Positions 28,286 to 38,204 are shown, numbered from the stretch's first letter. The stretch: DNA of 64,000 nt from Nostoc edaphicum CCNP1411 (GCF_014023275.1 NZ_CP054698.1:2356001-2420000); one strand, 5' to 3'. Notes: generated from the sequence alone by a model not told the origin. Translations and numbers: made by a program.

Positions 28286-31207
28286 CTAAACAACCACAAA
28301 ATTATTTTCGGTTAGTGTCACACCACCCAAAAGTTGTGCAAATTTTACCTGAGTAAACCCAGACGCACTACCATCTTGGTCAAAATACAGTTCACCTGTA
28401 GAATTATCGTAGATAAATCGTTGAGCGATCGTCGTTGCAGATGTTCCGAGGGTAAACTGGCTAGCTGAAAGTGAACCTATTGATAACCCGCCACCAAAAC
28501 CAGCAGCCGATACTTGAATAAGTTCATAAGTGGCGTTGAAATCAGAAATAGTATCAATACCTTCATTGGAACTATTGAAAGCAAAGGTATCAGTACCATC
28601 CCCTCCATAAAGTGTGTCATTCCCATAGTTCCCAGAGAGCCTATCGTTGCCATTGCTCCCCACAATATTGTCGTCATAGGCTGTCCCTAAGACCTTTAAT
28701 CTTTCAATATTATTGAAGCTAACGCTACTCGTGCCCACCGTAATTGTTCCAGTATTAGTAGTGGCATCAAAAGTCGAAGTGATCCCCTCTGTAGCATTGC
28801 GGTAATCGACGGACAAGAAATCGTCACCTGTCCCCCCATTTACCGTTTGTGTCACTAAAGAAGAGAAGTTAAACAATAGGGATGGAGATGCAGTGGTTGT
28901 ATAGATAGAATCATTGCCATCGCCCCCAAAGAGTAAGTTATTGCCTATTGAACCGCTAGCATCTAAGGTATCGTCACCAACGCCACCATAGAGGGTGTTA
29001 TTGCCAGAGGAGATAGAGTCGTAGTAGGAGTCGTTATTTACTTCGGCAAAGCCAGAGATATCAAGAAAATCATTACCATTGCCTCCAGAGAGCAGGTTAT
29101 CGCCTAATGAACCAATAGCACTCAAGGTATCATTACCAGCGCCACCGTTGAGGGTATTATTGCCAGAGGAGCGATTGTCGGAGGATCGGAAGTAGTCGCC
29201 GCCAGGTGATGAGTAATAGCCAGAGACGGAGACAGAATCATTGCCATCGCCTCCAATGAGCAGGTTATCACCTGTTGAACCGCTAGCACTCAAGGTATCG
29301 TCACCAGCACCACCGTTGAGAGTATTATTGCCTTCTGGGCGAAGGTCGTCGCCTTTTTCGAGGTAGCTGTTGTAGAACTCATAGCCAGAGGCAACGAGAG
29401 AATCATTGCCATCGCCCCCATTAAGCAGGTTATTTCCTACTAAATAGTCAACAAACAAGCGATCGTCACCAGTACCACCGTTGAGGGTATTATTGCCCGC
29501 ACCACCCCGCAGCAAGTCATTGCCACTTTTGCCGTCAATAATGTCATCACCACCCTGACCATTGATCACATCATCTGAGTTGTCAAAGCCGTTAACATTA
29601 TTGTTTAAGTCATTAAGGAATGTGACTGTGTTCTTCCTGAAGATAGTGCTTTGGGTGGAGTTGGCATCGAAGACATCAAAGCTGTCAGTAATAGTAGTTT
29701 GTCCATAAAACAAGATATTGCCCAAGTCTACAGTGGCTCCTGTAGATTTGCTGAGGTTTTCCAGGTTTTCCAGGGCAAAGTTTTGCAGGATGAGTTTGCT
29801 TCCACCAAACTCTCCTTCAAAAGTGATTTCCAGATTGTTGCCATTCTGGGTGAGCAGCAAATTTTCGGCAGTGAAGCCATCAGTCTGGAAATTTAGAGTG
29901 TCCACTTCGGCAATGACTGCTGCCGAAGGATTTATGCCTTTACCTACTCCACCGAAATCCGTGATAGTATCAGTGCTGCTGTAGGTTAAGGAGCTGTAAA
30001 CAAATTTATCCTTGCCACCGCCACCTGTGAGGATATCAACGCCATAGCCACTGGTACCGTCACCTATGAGAATATCATCGCCCTTGCCACCGTTGAGGGT
30101 ATTATTACCAAAGGCGCCAAAGGCACTAAGAGAATCGTTACCATCGCCCCCAGAGAGCAGGTTGTCACCTGATGAGCCACTAGCACTCAAGGTATCGTCA
30201 CCAGCACCACCATTGAGGGTGTTTTTGTCAGACGAGCGGACACCGGGTTCGTAGTACTCAAAGTCAAGGATGGAGAGAGAATCATTGCCATCGCCCCCAT
30301 TCAGTAGCTTATCGCCTGATGAAAATTCAGTTTGCAAGGTATCGTCACCAGCGCCGCCGTTGAGGGTGTTTTTGCCAGATGAGCGAAAGGTACTAAGAGA
30401 ATCATTGCCATTACCTCCAGAAAGCAGGTTATCGCCTCTTAAATTATTAACATTCAAATAATCGTCATCAGCGCCACCATTGAGGGTGTTATTCCCCGCA
30501 CCACCGTTGAGGGTATCATTCCCCGCACCGCCATTGAGGATATCATTCCCTGCACCACCCCGCAGCAAGTCGTTGCCACTTAAACCATCTATTGTGTCAT
30601 TACCCCCTTGACCATTTATCACATCATCTGAGTTGTCAAAGCCGATAACATTGTTGTTTAGGTCGTTAAGGAAGGTGACTGTATTTTTCTTGAAGATAGT
30701 ACTTTGGGTGGAGTTGGCATCGAAGACATCAAAGCTGTCAGTAATGGTAGTTTGCCCATCAAACAAAATATTGCCCAAGTCTACAGTGGCTCCTGTAGAT
30801 TTGCTGAGGTTTTCCAGGTTTTCCAGGGCAAAGTTTTGCAGGATCAGTTTGGCATTACCAAGCTCTCCTTCAAAAGTGATTTCCAGGTTGTTACCATTCT
30901 GGGTGAGCAGCAGATTTTTCGCAGTTAAAATATCGCCTTGGAATTTTATAATATCCACTTCCGCAATGACTGCTGCCGTAGGGTTTGTTCCTTTACCTAT
31001 GCCATTGAAATCAGTGATAATATCGGTGTCGTAGTTGGGTAAGTTGTTTAAGCTGTAGACAATTTTATCCTTGCCGCCTCCACCTGTGATGGTATCGTTG
31101 CCATAGGTAGGTGTGATGATATCGTTGCCTGCTTTACCGTTAATAGTGTCCGCACCGTTACTACCCAGTAGGGTATCATTACCGTTTGTTCCAACGATAT
31201 TTGCCAT
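28286..31207 (-). CDS. RTX-type calcium-binding repeat protein, probably type I secreted
   Basis: 973 residues made largely of GGxGxDxLx-type nonapeptides (for example GGAGNDILN, GGDGNDSLS), which bind calcium as beta-rolls after secretion. No N-terminal signal peptide, as expected for type I export. The C-terminal part (DTFAFNSSNEGIDTISDFNATYELIQVS...FDQDGSASGFTQVKFAQL) resembles the non-cleaved secretion signal region of cyanobacterial RTX proteins. An insert of about 170 residues (KIVYS...TDIITDF...LENLSKSTGATVDLGNILF...) occurs twice, 351 codons apart, so about a third of the protein is a recent duplication. No enzymatic domain is visible. No hlyB/hlyD genes lie nearby. Confidence 0.9.
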   Translation of the reverse strand: MANIVGTNGNDTLLGSNGADTINGKAGNDIITPTYGNDTITGGGGKDKIVYSLNNLPNYDTDIITDFNGIGKGTNPTAAVIAEVDIIKFQGDILTAKNLLLTQNGNNLEITFEGELGNAKLILQNFALENLENLSKSTGATVDLGNILFDGQTTITDSFDVFDANSTQSTIFKKNTVTFLNDLNNNVIGFDNSDDVINGQGGNDTIDGLSGNDLLRGGAGNDILNGGAGNDTLNGGAGNNTLNGGADDDYLNVNNLRGDNLLSGGNGNDSLSTFRSSGKNTLNGGAGDDTLQTEFSSGDKLLNGGDGNDSLSILDFEYYEPGVRSSDKNTLNGGAGDDTLSASGSSGDNLLSGGDGNDSLSAFGAFGNNTLNGGKGDDILIGDGTSGYGVDILTGGGGKDKFVYSSLTYSSTDTITDFGGVGKGINPSAAVIAEVDTLNFQTDGFTAENLLLTQNGNNLEITFEGEFGGSKLILQNFALENLENLSKSTGATVDLGNILFYGQTTITDSFDVFDANSTQSTIFRKNTVTFLNDLNNNVNGFDNSDDVINGQGGDDIIDGKSGNDLLRGGAGNNTLNGGTGDDRLFVDYLVGNNLLNGGDGNDSLVASGYEFYNSYLEKGDDLRPEGNNTLNGGAGDDTLSASGSTGDNLLIGGDGNDSVSVSGYYSSPGGDYFRSSDNRSSGNNTLNGGAGNDTLSAIGSLGDNLLSGGNGNDFLDISGFAEVNNDSYYDSISSGNNTLYGGVGDDTLDASGSIGNNLLFGGDGNDSIYTTTASPSLLFNFSSLVTQTVNGGTGDDFLSVDYRNATEGITSTFDATTNTGTITVGTSSVSFNNIERLKVLGTAYDDNIVGSNGNDRLSGNYGNDTLYGGDGTDTFAFNSSNEGIDTISDFNATYELIQVSAAGFGGGLSIGSLSASQFTLGTSATTIAQRFIYDNSTGELYFDQDGSASGFTQVKFAQLLGGVTLTENNFVVV

Positions 31208-31557
31208 AACTCTTACTTTCCTAAATCGATTTTTTTAGTAATTTTAAGTTCTCAAACTGCTGTTTTAGAGCATAAAGAAATCGCCAAAATTTGACGTTTT
31301 CGACATTTTTTATACGTCACCCTTGAGGAGATGTCTATGCTTAAATAAGCATCTTTGCATACTCTTCACATTATTCGCCGAGAAATGTATATACAAGTAC
31401 TGAGCTTTGTATATTCTTTATATTCCAATACGGTTTAGTGAAGGCTGAAAGTGATGTAAATCTAAGTATTATTTCCAAGAATGGAAAGAGAGAGTGATGT
31501 ATCTTAAAGGTTTTTCGGAAGATATTACTTTTAGGAGAAGAAATACTGACTTTTGAC
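31208..31557. other. Intergenic region between APC permease and RTX gene
   Basis: About 350 AT-rich bases upstream of the RTX start. I see no gene and no clear repeat; a short open frame here has no supporting features. Confidence 0.4.
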
Positions 31558-33504
31558 TCAACCCCCAACATGAATACCAGGACGCTTATGGGGATTCTTT
31601 TCAGCCCGACGGAGTACTTCACGGGTGACTACAGCAATATCACCTTCACCAAACAAGATAAAACGCAGTAAGTATTGTATAGGATTTCCCTCAACCCAGC
31701 CGAAGTAAGCATGGGGAATTTTACCTGTATGGTCACGTATATAAAGTAGTAAAGCGGCGATCGCATTAGGTACTGCTGCACTTTCAGCCCGGAGGATGCG
31801 ATAATCACCAACTTGCACCCCTTTTACTTTGATCACATCGGCAAATTCCGAGGCATCTGACACCATAATTTCGAGAAACAGAATTGGATCGTTGGGTGGA
31901 ATATGGTTGTCTTCGCGTACCTCTTTCTCTTTCATAAAATACTCTAGGACATCGCCCGTATTCAACCGATTTGCAATCAGTCGTATTGCTCCTTGGCTCT
32001 CTTCGGCAAGGAATTGGCCAGCAAGTTCGTCAACTTCGATCCGTTCTGCTCGCAGTTCTGTTGAACGCCAAACACGAGAAACCAGTGAGGTAAAAATGAT
32101 TGTGCCGATAAAGAAGCCCGCAATCTTAATCCCTTCTGGTCTTTCGATGATATTGACAATAGTGGTATATAAAAATAACAGTGTAATGATCCCCAAAACG
32201 GTTCTTGCCCGCTTCTGTCGGTGACGGTGGGCTGATAAGGTGACGGCAAAGGCGGCTGAGGTGATCAACACAAGCACGCCAGTTGCATAAGCCCCGCCTT
32301 GGGCTTCCACATTTGCTCTGAAGATAATTGTGACTACAAAAGCGATCGCTGTGTAGACTAATACTAAAGGTCGCGTTGCTCGTGCCCAATTGGGTGCCAT
32401 GCCATAACGTGGTAGGTAGCGAGGCACGATATTCAGCAGTCCTGCCATTGCAGATGCACCTGCAAACCACAAAATCGAAATAGTACTTAAATCGTAAATT
32501 GTGCCAAAGCCATTGCCTAAATATAGATGTGCTAAATAAGCAAGGGCGCGTCCATTGGCTTTGCCCCCAGATGCAAATTCTGCCACTGGAATCAGTAAAG
32601 TCGTTATAAAGCTGGTGGTAAGCAAAAAGAAGCTCATAATCAGAGCAGCAGTGGTAAGCAGCTTGCGTGTATTCCGAATCCGCCCTTTAGGATGCTGCGG
32701 AGTGTCGTTATTGCTGCCTTTAACCAGCGGCATAACGGTAACACCGGTCTCAAAGCCTGACAATCCCAGTGCTAGTTTGGGGAATATAAGCAGAGAAATC
32801 CCGATTAGGAGCAAAGGGTTAGAATGGCGGGCAAAAAGTGCAGTCTGCCAGTTAGCGATCGCTCCAGGGTGAGTTAGGATCTGATACGAACCGACGCCAA
32901 CGACAATGAAGTTTAACAGCAGATAAACTCCTACCAAAACTACTGCAATACCAATAGCTTCTCGGAAACCTCTCAAGAAAACTGCACTTAGTAATGCAAC
33001 TAATATCAAGGTTACTGCGATCGTCTGATTATGAAGCCAATTTGGTGTCAGCGGATTTTCGATTATGTGCGCTGTGGCATCAGCCGCTGAAAGAGTAATG
33101 GTAATAATAAAGTCAGTTGCCACAAAACCGAGTAAGCATAGCACAAGTAATTTACCTTGCCACCAGGGAAGCAAACGCTCTAACATTGCGATCGATCCTT
33201 CACCATGAGGGCTTTCGGCTGCAATGCGTCGATAAATTGGCAATGCTCCAAAGAGCGTCAGCAAAACCAGAATCAGGGTTGCTATAGGAGAAAGAGCGCC
33301 AGCCGCCAGTGCTGCAATCCCAGGTTGATAGCCAAGGGTCGAGAAATAATCTACACCAGTCAAGCACATCACCTGCCACCAAGGATGCTGACGATGTGAT
33401 TCTTCTTTGCGGTAAGGGCCTTCCTTCTCTCCTCGGTCTTCTTCAAGCAACCAGTGGATTAACTGGCTGCCAAGCCGTTTTGTTGAAACAATTGATTTAG
33501 CCAT
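31558..33504 (-). CDS. APC-superfamily permease (amino acid or cation transporter)
   Basis: 648 residues. A basic/acidic N-terminal leader of about 45 residues is followed by 12 probable membrane helices. The first carries [20 protein letters not shown], the broken helix typical of APC transporters, and later segments include [17 protein letters not shown] and [16 protein letters not shown]. The last 150 residues are cytosolic ([27 protein letters not shown]...). The arrangement is close to both amino-acid permeases and KimA/KUP-like potassium transporters, and the substrate is undecided. It is divergent from the regulator operon at 33843, with 338 bases between them. Confidence 0.85.
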   Translation of the reverse strand: MAKSIVSTKRLGSQLIHWLLEEDRGEKEGPYRKEESHRQHPWWQVMCLTGVDYFSTLGYQPGIAALAAGALSPIATLILVLLTLFGALPIYRRIAAESPHGEGSIAMLERLLPWWQGKLLVLCLLGFVATDFIITITLSAADATAHIIENPLTPNWLHNQTIAVTLILVALLSAVFLRGFREAIGIAVVLVGVYLLLNFIVVGVGSYQILTHPGAIANWQTALFARHSNPLLLIGISLLIFPKLALGLSGFETGVTVMPLVKGSNNDTPQHPKGRIRNTRKLLTTAALIMSFFLLTTSFITTLLIPVAEFASGGKANGRALAYLAHLYLGNGFGTIYDLSTISILWFAGASAMAGLLNIVPRYLPRYGMAPNWARATRPLVLVYTAIAFVVTIIFRANVEAQGGAYATGVLVLITSAAFAVTLSAHRHRQKRARTVLGIITLLFLYTTIVNIIERPEGIKIAGFFIGTIIFTSLVSRVWRSTELRAERIEVDELAGQFLAEESQGAIRLIANRLNTGDVLEYFMKEKEVREDNHIPPNDPILFLEIMVSDASEFADVIKVKGVQVGDYRILRAESAAVPNAIAALLLYIRDHTGKIPHAYFGWVEGNPIQYLLRFILFGEGDIAVVTREVLRRAEKNPHKRPGIHVGG

Positions 33505-33842
33505 TAAATACGATTGTGTTGCAGAATTCGGCTTTGTGATTTTTTTAAGCCTTTATGATTTATTAAATAAAATTTTGAGTTAAAAATATATAGCATTCTG
33601 CTTATTCATCCGCCAGTTGTATAAGGTTCATTCTGACTCATGACGCCTGAATAGTTTAGCAGGTAGCTATAATAATTCAATTAAGCATTAATCAATATTG
33701 ATATTTGTTAATGAATATGAACCAGAAAGATAAACCTTTTGGAAGATGTTTTAAAATCTTGCATTGATATTAGATTAATTTTGCAATTTAAGTTGATTGC
33801 TTATTAACTGCTGTATCCATTTTAATTTGGAAAGCTTTTAAC

Positions 33843-35537
33843 ATGAAAATATTAGTTGTAGAAGATGATCAGTTAAATGCATACTCACTCAGTGCCGTTT
33901 TGACTAACCAAAACTATGCGGTTGAAATTGCCACTGATGGTGATGCGGCTTGGGATTTTATTCAAACTTACGATTATGATTTAATCCTTCTGGATGTAGT
34001 GTTGCCCAAGCGGGATGGCATTAGTCTTTGTCGTCAAATCCGGTCTAATGGTCTGCAAATGCCAATATTGTTATTGACAGGGTGCGATAGTGGTCATGAG
34101 AAAGCGATCGGATTAGATGCTGGTGCAGATGACTATGTAGTTAAACCCTTTGACCAAGAAGAGTTAATTGCTCGTATTAGGGCGCTATTGCGTCGCAAGG
34201 GCGTAAACTCGAAACCTGTGCTGGAATATGGTAAGTTGCAACTAGATCCTAGTAGTTGTGAAGTGATCTACGCTGGCAATCTACTGCCACTTACTCCAAA
34301 AGAGTATGCTCTGTTAGAGCTATTCTTGCGAAATACTCGGCGGGTATTTAGCTGCGGCATGATTTTAGAACATCTTTGGTCTTATGAAGATACTCCACAA
34401 GAAGAAGCTGTTCGTACCCATATAAAAGGATTACGACACAAACTTAAAGCTGTCGGAGCCGCCAGTGATTTGGTTGAAACAGTTTATGGTATTGGCTATC
34501 GTCTGAAATCACTGGAAGAGGGAGTAGGGAGTAGGGAGCAGGGGGAAAATTCCTCTTTTCTGCACCCTTCACCCTGCCCCTCTGCTTCTTCCCATTCCCC
34601 AGTGCCTAATCTCAAATCACAGCAGCAAGCACTAATGGCAGTTGCGGAAATTTGGCAACGATTTCAAGGGCGGGTGGACGAGCAGGTGAGGTTGCTGGAG
34701 GAGGCGATCGCAACTTTAAATCAAAATACTTCAAATCCCGAATTGCTCTCTGGTGCAGCCAAAGAGGCGCATACCTTGGCAGGATCTTTAGGTACTTTTG
34801 GCTTGCCTCTTGGCTCAAAATTGGCACGCAATATCGAACTGCTGCTGAGTTCTGGTCAAACCTTGAGTAAATTTGAGATTAGCAACCTCGAAAGTTGGGT
34901 AAGGTTATTGCGTCGAGAAATTGAGGGAAACAACACAGCGGTAATATCTGCATCATCAACCCCACAGGTATTAGAAACAGTGACGCAACCGCTGCAAAAT
35001 GAACCATATACAGAAACTAAAATATTGGTTGTAGATGACGATCCGCAAATTCAGGCATTGTTGCAAACTTTACTCAGTCCTTGGGGACTCAAGGCGATCG
35101 CTCTTGAAGATCCGCGTCAGTTCTGGAAAACCTTAGAAGCAGTTGCGCCAGATATGCTGATTCTGGATGTGGAATTACCTCATACAAATGGTATACAACT
35201 TTGTCAATTAGTACGCAACGATTCGCGCTGGAGTGAGTTACCTATCTTATTTCTCACTGTGCATAGCGATGCCGAGATAGTAAATCAGGTGTTTAGCGTT
35301 GGTGCTGATGACTTTGTAAGCAAGCCCATTGTCGGGCCAGAACTTGTAACCCGCATTGTCAATCGCTTAGAACGGGTGAAATTGCGGCAGCGCGTGACGC
35401 AGGGTGGGGAGGTAGGGGGGCAGAGGGGGGAGGGGAGTAAGGGGAGCAGGGGGAGCAGGGGAAGTAAATTCTTCCTTGTCCTCCTTGTCCCCTTTACCAC
35501 CCTCATCCTCCGCTTCTCACAACTTACAAGCTATTAA
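33843..35537 (+). CDS. Multidomain response regulator REC-wHTH-HPt-REC
   Basis: A signalling hub of 564 residues. Receiver 1 (1-118) has its Asp in DLILLDVVLP and Lys in VVKPFD. An OmpR/PhoB winged helix (about 125-222) has LTPKEYALLELFLRN...VRTHIKGLRHKL...VYGIGYRL. A repeat-derived linker occupies about 223-256. An HPt domain has its His in AHTLAGSLGTFG. Receiver 2 (about 391-510) has DMLILDVELP and VSKPIVGPEL. The end (about 515-564) is repeat-encoded, frame-shifted nonsense-like sequence (GGQRGEGSKGSRGSRGS...). The kinase gene overlaps in another frame and continues the expected protein (LQAINELELRVAERTAELI), so the ancestor was probably one REC-wHTH-HPt-REC-PAS-kinase polypeptide. Confidence 0.9.
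   Translation: MKILVVEDDQLNAYSLSAVLTNQNYAVEIATDGDAAWDFIQTYDYDLILLDVVLPKRDGISLCRQIRSNGLQMPILLLTGCDSGHEKAIGLDAGADDYVVKPFDQEELIARIRALLRRKGVNSKPVLEYGKLQLDPSSCEVIYAGNLLPLTPKEYALLELFLRNTRRVFSCGMILEHLWSYEDTPQEEAVRTHIKGLRHKLKAVGAASDLVETVYGIGYRLKSLEEGVGSREQGENSSFLHPSPCPSASSHSPVPNLKSQQQALMAVAEIWQRFQGRVDEQVRLLEEAIATLNQNTSNPELLSGAAKEAHTLAGSLGTFGLPLGSKLARNIELLLSSGQTLSKFEISNLESWVRLLRREIEGNNTAVISASSTPQVLETVTQPLQNEPYTETKILVVDDDPQIQALLQTLLSPWGLKAIALEDPRQFWKTLEAVAPDMLILDVELPHTNGIQLCQLVRNDSRWSELPILFLTVHSDAEIVNQVFSVGADDFVSKPIVGPELVTRIVNRLERVKLRQRVTQGGEVGGQRGEGSKGSRGSRGSKFFLVLLVPFTTLILRFSQLTSY
34513..34612. repeat. Quasi-palindromic element inside the response regulator (in frame)
   Basis: A purine-rich arm (GGGAGTAGGGAGCAGGGGG), apex AAAATTCC, then a pyrimidine-rich arm (CTGCACCCTTCACCCTGCCCC). 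It encodes the linker EQGENSSFLHPSPCPSASS. The same element, about 80% alike, is in frame in the hybrid kinase at 53362-53465. Confidence 0.85.
35400..35518. repeat. Quasi-palindromic element at the regulator/kinase junction
   Basis: A purine arm (GGGGAGGTAGGGGGGCAGAGG, AGCAGGGGGAGCAGGGG), apex AAATTCTT, then a pyrimidine arm (CCTTGTCCTCCTTGTCCCC). It has the same design as the elements at 34513, 53362 and inside priA. The reading frame changes within it, which ends the regulator and starts the kinase frame. Confidence 0.8.
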
Positions 35538-36921
35538 CGAATTGGAATTGAGAGTAGCAGAGCGCACTGCCGAGTTAATTTCCGTGAATCGACAGTTGCA
35601 ATCACAACTTAATGAGCGTCAGCGGACACAGGAAGAATTACGGTTTTCTCAAGCTAGATTTGCACGGATTTTAGATATTGCTGATGATGCAATTATTTCC
35701 ACCAACGGCTTTCAAAGCATCACCTTGTTTAATCAAGGGGCAGAGAAGATTTTCGGCTACTCTGCCCAGGAAGTGATTGGACAGGGCCTTGATTTACTTT
35801 TACCGCAGCGTTTTTTCCACAAGCATCGTCAATATGTGCTTGACTTTGGCCAATCTCCCAATATTGCCCGACGGATGGGAGAACGGCGTGAAATCTATGG
35901 TTGCCGTAAGGATGGGACTGAATTTCCTGCGGAGGCTTCCATCTCCAAAATAGATATGGGTGATGAAATATTTTATACGGTTATCTTGCGGGATATCACA
36001 GAACGTAAGCAAATTGAACGGATGAAAGATGAATTTATTTCTGTTGTTAGTCATGAACTCCGCACGCCTTTAACTTCGATTCACGGCTCTCTAGGAATGC
36101 TAACCAGTGGTTTGCTGCCAACAGATTCGGAGCAGGGAAAACGTTTGCTGCAAATTGCTACTGATAGCACCGAACGCCTAGTACGCTTAATTAACGACAT
36201 CCTAGACATTGAGCGGATCGAGTCGGGTAAGGCAAAGATGGAACCAGAAATCTGCAATATTGTTGACCTGATCACTCAAGCAGTAAATGTTATGCAGCCT
36301 CTAGCTGACAAAGCAGGAGTGAAAGTATCTATTTGTCCCTTATCTGGTCAAGTATTGGCAGATTGCGATCGCATTGTCCAAACCTTGACTAATCTACTCA
36401 GTAACGCGATTAAATTTTCGTCTGCTGGCTCTACGGTTTCCTTAGCGGCGCAACAACAAGGGAATGAAATTTTATTGACAGTCAAAGATACTGGACGCGG
36501 TATACCAACTGACAAACTTGAGAGTATTTTTGAGCGTTTTCAACAAGTTGACTCTTCAGATTCACGCAATCATGATGGTACTGGTTTAGGTTTGGCAATT
36601 TGTAAAAGTATTATGCAACAGCACGGCGGACGCATCTGGGCTGAAAGTACATTGGGCGAAGGTAGCACTTTTTACGTTACTCTGCCGTTATTTGAGACTT
36701 TCCAAAATACTGATTTAGAAGACCCTTCCAATATTCCCATGATTCATAATTGTTACGATCCAAGTATAAATAGCCAACTCAGTCCAAATACAGAATTTTT
36801 GACTAAAGGGCGTGTTAGCACTCAGGAATCTGAACAACAGGTAATGGAGTTACTTCAGCGAATTACTTACAACCAACAAAAGGATAGCAGTGATGACAAC
36901 AAAGCAAATTCTAGTGGTTGA
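35476..36921 (+). CDS. PAS-domain sensor histidine kinase, probably split from the preceding regulator
   Basis: 481 residues as called from the ATG at 35476; the first 15 residues (SLSPLPPSSSAS) are repeat-encoded. From about residue 17: a coiled linker (ELELRVAERTAELISVNRQL), a PAS domain with PAC (RFARILDIADDAIISTNGFQSITLFNQGAEKIFGYSAQEVIG), HisKA with phospho-His in VSHELRTPLTSIHG (about 195), and HATPase with NAIKFS, DTGRGI, FERFQQVD and GTGLGLAICKSI. A polar tail of 55 residues follows. No membrane segment, so it is cytosolic. Its 3' end overlaps the next regulator, which suggests coupled translation. Whether it is made alone or by frameshifting from the upstream gene is open. Confidence 0.88.
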   Translation: MSSLSPLPPSSSASHNLQAINELELRVAERTAELISVNRQLQSQLNERQRTQEELRFSQARFARILDIADDAIISTNGFQSITLFNQGAEKIFGYSAQEVIGQGLDLLLPQRFFHKHRQYVLDFGQSPNIARRMGERREIYGCRKDGTEFPAEASISKIDMGDEIFYTVILRDITERKQIERMKDEFISVVSHELRTPLTSIHGSLGMLTSGLLPTDSEQGKRLLQIATDSTERLVRLINDILDIERIESGKAKMEPEICNIVDLITQAVNVMQPLADKAGVKVSICPLSGQVLADCDRIVQTLTNLLSNAIKFSSAGSTVSLAAQQQGNEILLTVKDTGRGIPTDKLESIFERFQQVDSSDSRNHDGTGLGLAICKSIMQQHGGRIWAESTLGEGSTFYVTLPLFETFQNTDLEDPSNIPMIHNCYDPSINSQLSPNTEFLTKGRVSTQESEQQVMELLQRITYNQQKDSSDDNKANSSG

Positions 36922-37279
36922 TAACGAGCAGTATATTCAAGAAGTTGCCAAGATTTGCTTGGAAACAGTCGCAGGTTGGGAAGTCGAGACAGCGAGTTCT
37001 GGTCAAGAAGGCATAATTAAAGCTGAAACTCGCCAACCAGATGTGATTTTACTAGATGTGATGATGCCAAAGATGGATGGCATCACTACCTTTGAAAAAT
37101 TACAAGCCAATCCATTAACTAAAGCGATTCCGGTAATTTTGTTAACTGCCAAAATCCAGGCTTCCGATCGCCGTCGCTATGCCCAGATGGGAATTATCAG
37201 TGCGATCGCTAAACCATTCAATCCCCTAGAATTAGCTGCTGAAATAGCTGTAGCGTTGGGCTGGAATCTTGAAAAGTAG
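36893..37279 (+). CDS. Single-domain response regulator
   Basis: 128 residues, one receiver domain only: acidic pair in ILVVDNEQ, phospho-Asp in DVILLDVMMPKMDG, Thr in ILLTAKI and Lys in AIAKPFNP. It probably takes phosphate from the kinase encoded just before it and acts by protein contact, since it has no output domain. ATG 36893 lies eight bases after AGGA and overlaps the kinase 3' end by 29 bases; the GTG at 36890 is an alternative. Confidence 0.9.
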   Translation: MTTKQILVVDNEQYIQEVAKICLETVAGWEVETASSGQEGIIKAETRQPDVILLDVMMPKMDGITTFEKLQANPLTKAIPVILLTAKIQASDRRRYAQMGIISAIAKPFNPLELAAEIAVALGWNLEK

Positions 37280-37357
37280 AGTAGTACGGATTGCACTTCT
37301 ACCATACTGAGTGCTGAGTACTTGCACGTAGCTATTTGCCCTGCCCCTTCCCATAGG

Positions 37358-37460
37358 TCAATACAGTTCAGATAAGCCCAAAACACTTGTAGAGACGGCG
37401 ATTCATCGCGTCTTCAAAGACAAGTTATCTACACCAGTAACCTTAACTGAACCGTATTGT
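37358..37460. mobile_element. MITE-like element (family C), 103 bp with 8-bp target duplication
   Basis: Imperfect 18-bp inverted ends (CAATACAGTTCAGATAAG / CTTAACTGAACCGTATTG). They are flanked by direct repeats CCCATAGG at 37350-37357 and 37461-37468. The core carries the hairpin GAGACGGCGATTCATCGCGTC. Relatives of the core or ends occur at about 16650-16700, 23450-23540 and 50688-50790. Confidence 0.82.
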
Positions 37461-37496
37461 CCCATAGGCAACGAGACTAATTATTGAAATCTGAGA

Positions 37497-38204
37497 TTAA
37501 CGCAAACCTAAAATTTCGGAAATCGCCGCTACAATATCCAAATAAAAGTTGCCTTTTACTGCCCGAAATAACTCAAATTTAGAGTCAGGGGCACCAAAAA
37601 ATGGTCTGAGAAACCATCCTAGCTGCATACCAACAAAGGCATAAAGCAATAACCAGGATCTTAAAATAGTAGTGCGGGTTTTTTTGCCAACTTCATCTTG
37701 TTGAGAAAGTAATTGCATTCCTTCATAAAGGAATTTAACGCCAAAGATGCCTGTAATGCCAAAAATTAACACATTCAATAGTTTAAAAAATTGATAAGAA
37801 TCGGGTGTAGTAATCAGAAAAAATAGCGTAACTGGTGCCAAGCTGAATAAAAGCACGCTAATCACTGACACAGAGGTGAGCAACACAACAAAATGCTGTT
37901 GAATACTACTCCGGGAACCAAACAAAACATTAAAAAAGAACAAAGTCGGGAAACAAATAATCAGTGTTAATAAATAAAATGCTGGCAGCTTAATAGCACC
38001 AGATAATGCCTGTCCCCAACTGTTAGATGCACCGATAATTGCACCATAGATTGCAAAGAAAATGGAACTGGTTACAAATAAAGAACTGATTTTATTTTGT
38101 AATCTTATCCCCAGACGAATTTCTTCTAAGAAAGACTGGCGATCGCGCAATAAACTAATCAGTACACCAAATTGTTGAATCCCGCGATTTTTCTTGTCCA
38201 ACAT
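37497..38204 (-). CDS. Integral membrane protein of unknown function (paralogue 1; annotated elsewhere as WH2-domain protein)
   Basis: 235 residues with about six membrane helices and a conserved N-terminal soluble start (GIQQFGVLISLLRDRQSFLEEIRLGIRL). The C-terminal third is LYAFVGMQLGWFLRPFFGAPDSKFELFRAVKGNFYLDIV. Cyanobacterial databases label such proteins 'actin-binding WH2 domain-containing', which the sequence does not support functionally; the topology is nearer to Yip1-like membrane proteins. It is roughly 60% alike to the gene just upstream (38246-38950) and lies 41 bases after it. Confidence 0.75.
   Translation of the reverse strand: MLDKKNRGIQQFGVLISLLRDRQSFLEEIRLGIRLQNKISSLFVTSSIFFAIYGAIIGASNSWGQALSGAIKLPAFYLLTLIICFPTLFFFNVLFGSRSSIQQHFVVLLTSVSVISVLLFSLAPVTLFFLITTPDSYQFFKLLNVLIFGITGIFGVKFLYEGMQLLSQQDEVGKKTRTTILRSWLLLYAFVGMQLGWFLRPFFGAPDSKFELFRAVKGNFYLDIVAAISEILGLR

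Noticed and set aside
29651..31034. Several + strand open frames of 60-130 residues
   Set aside because: They are shadows of the RTX gene; their similar sequences reflect its internal duplication.
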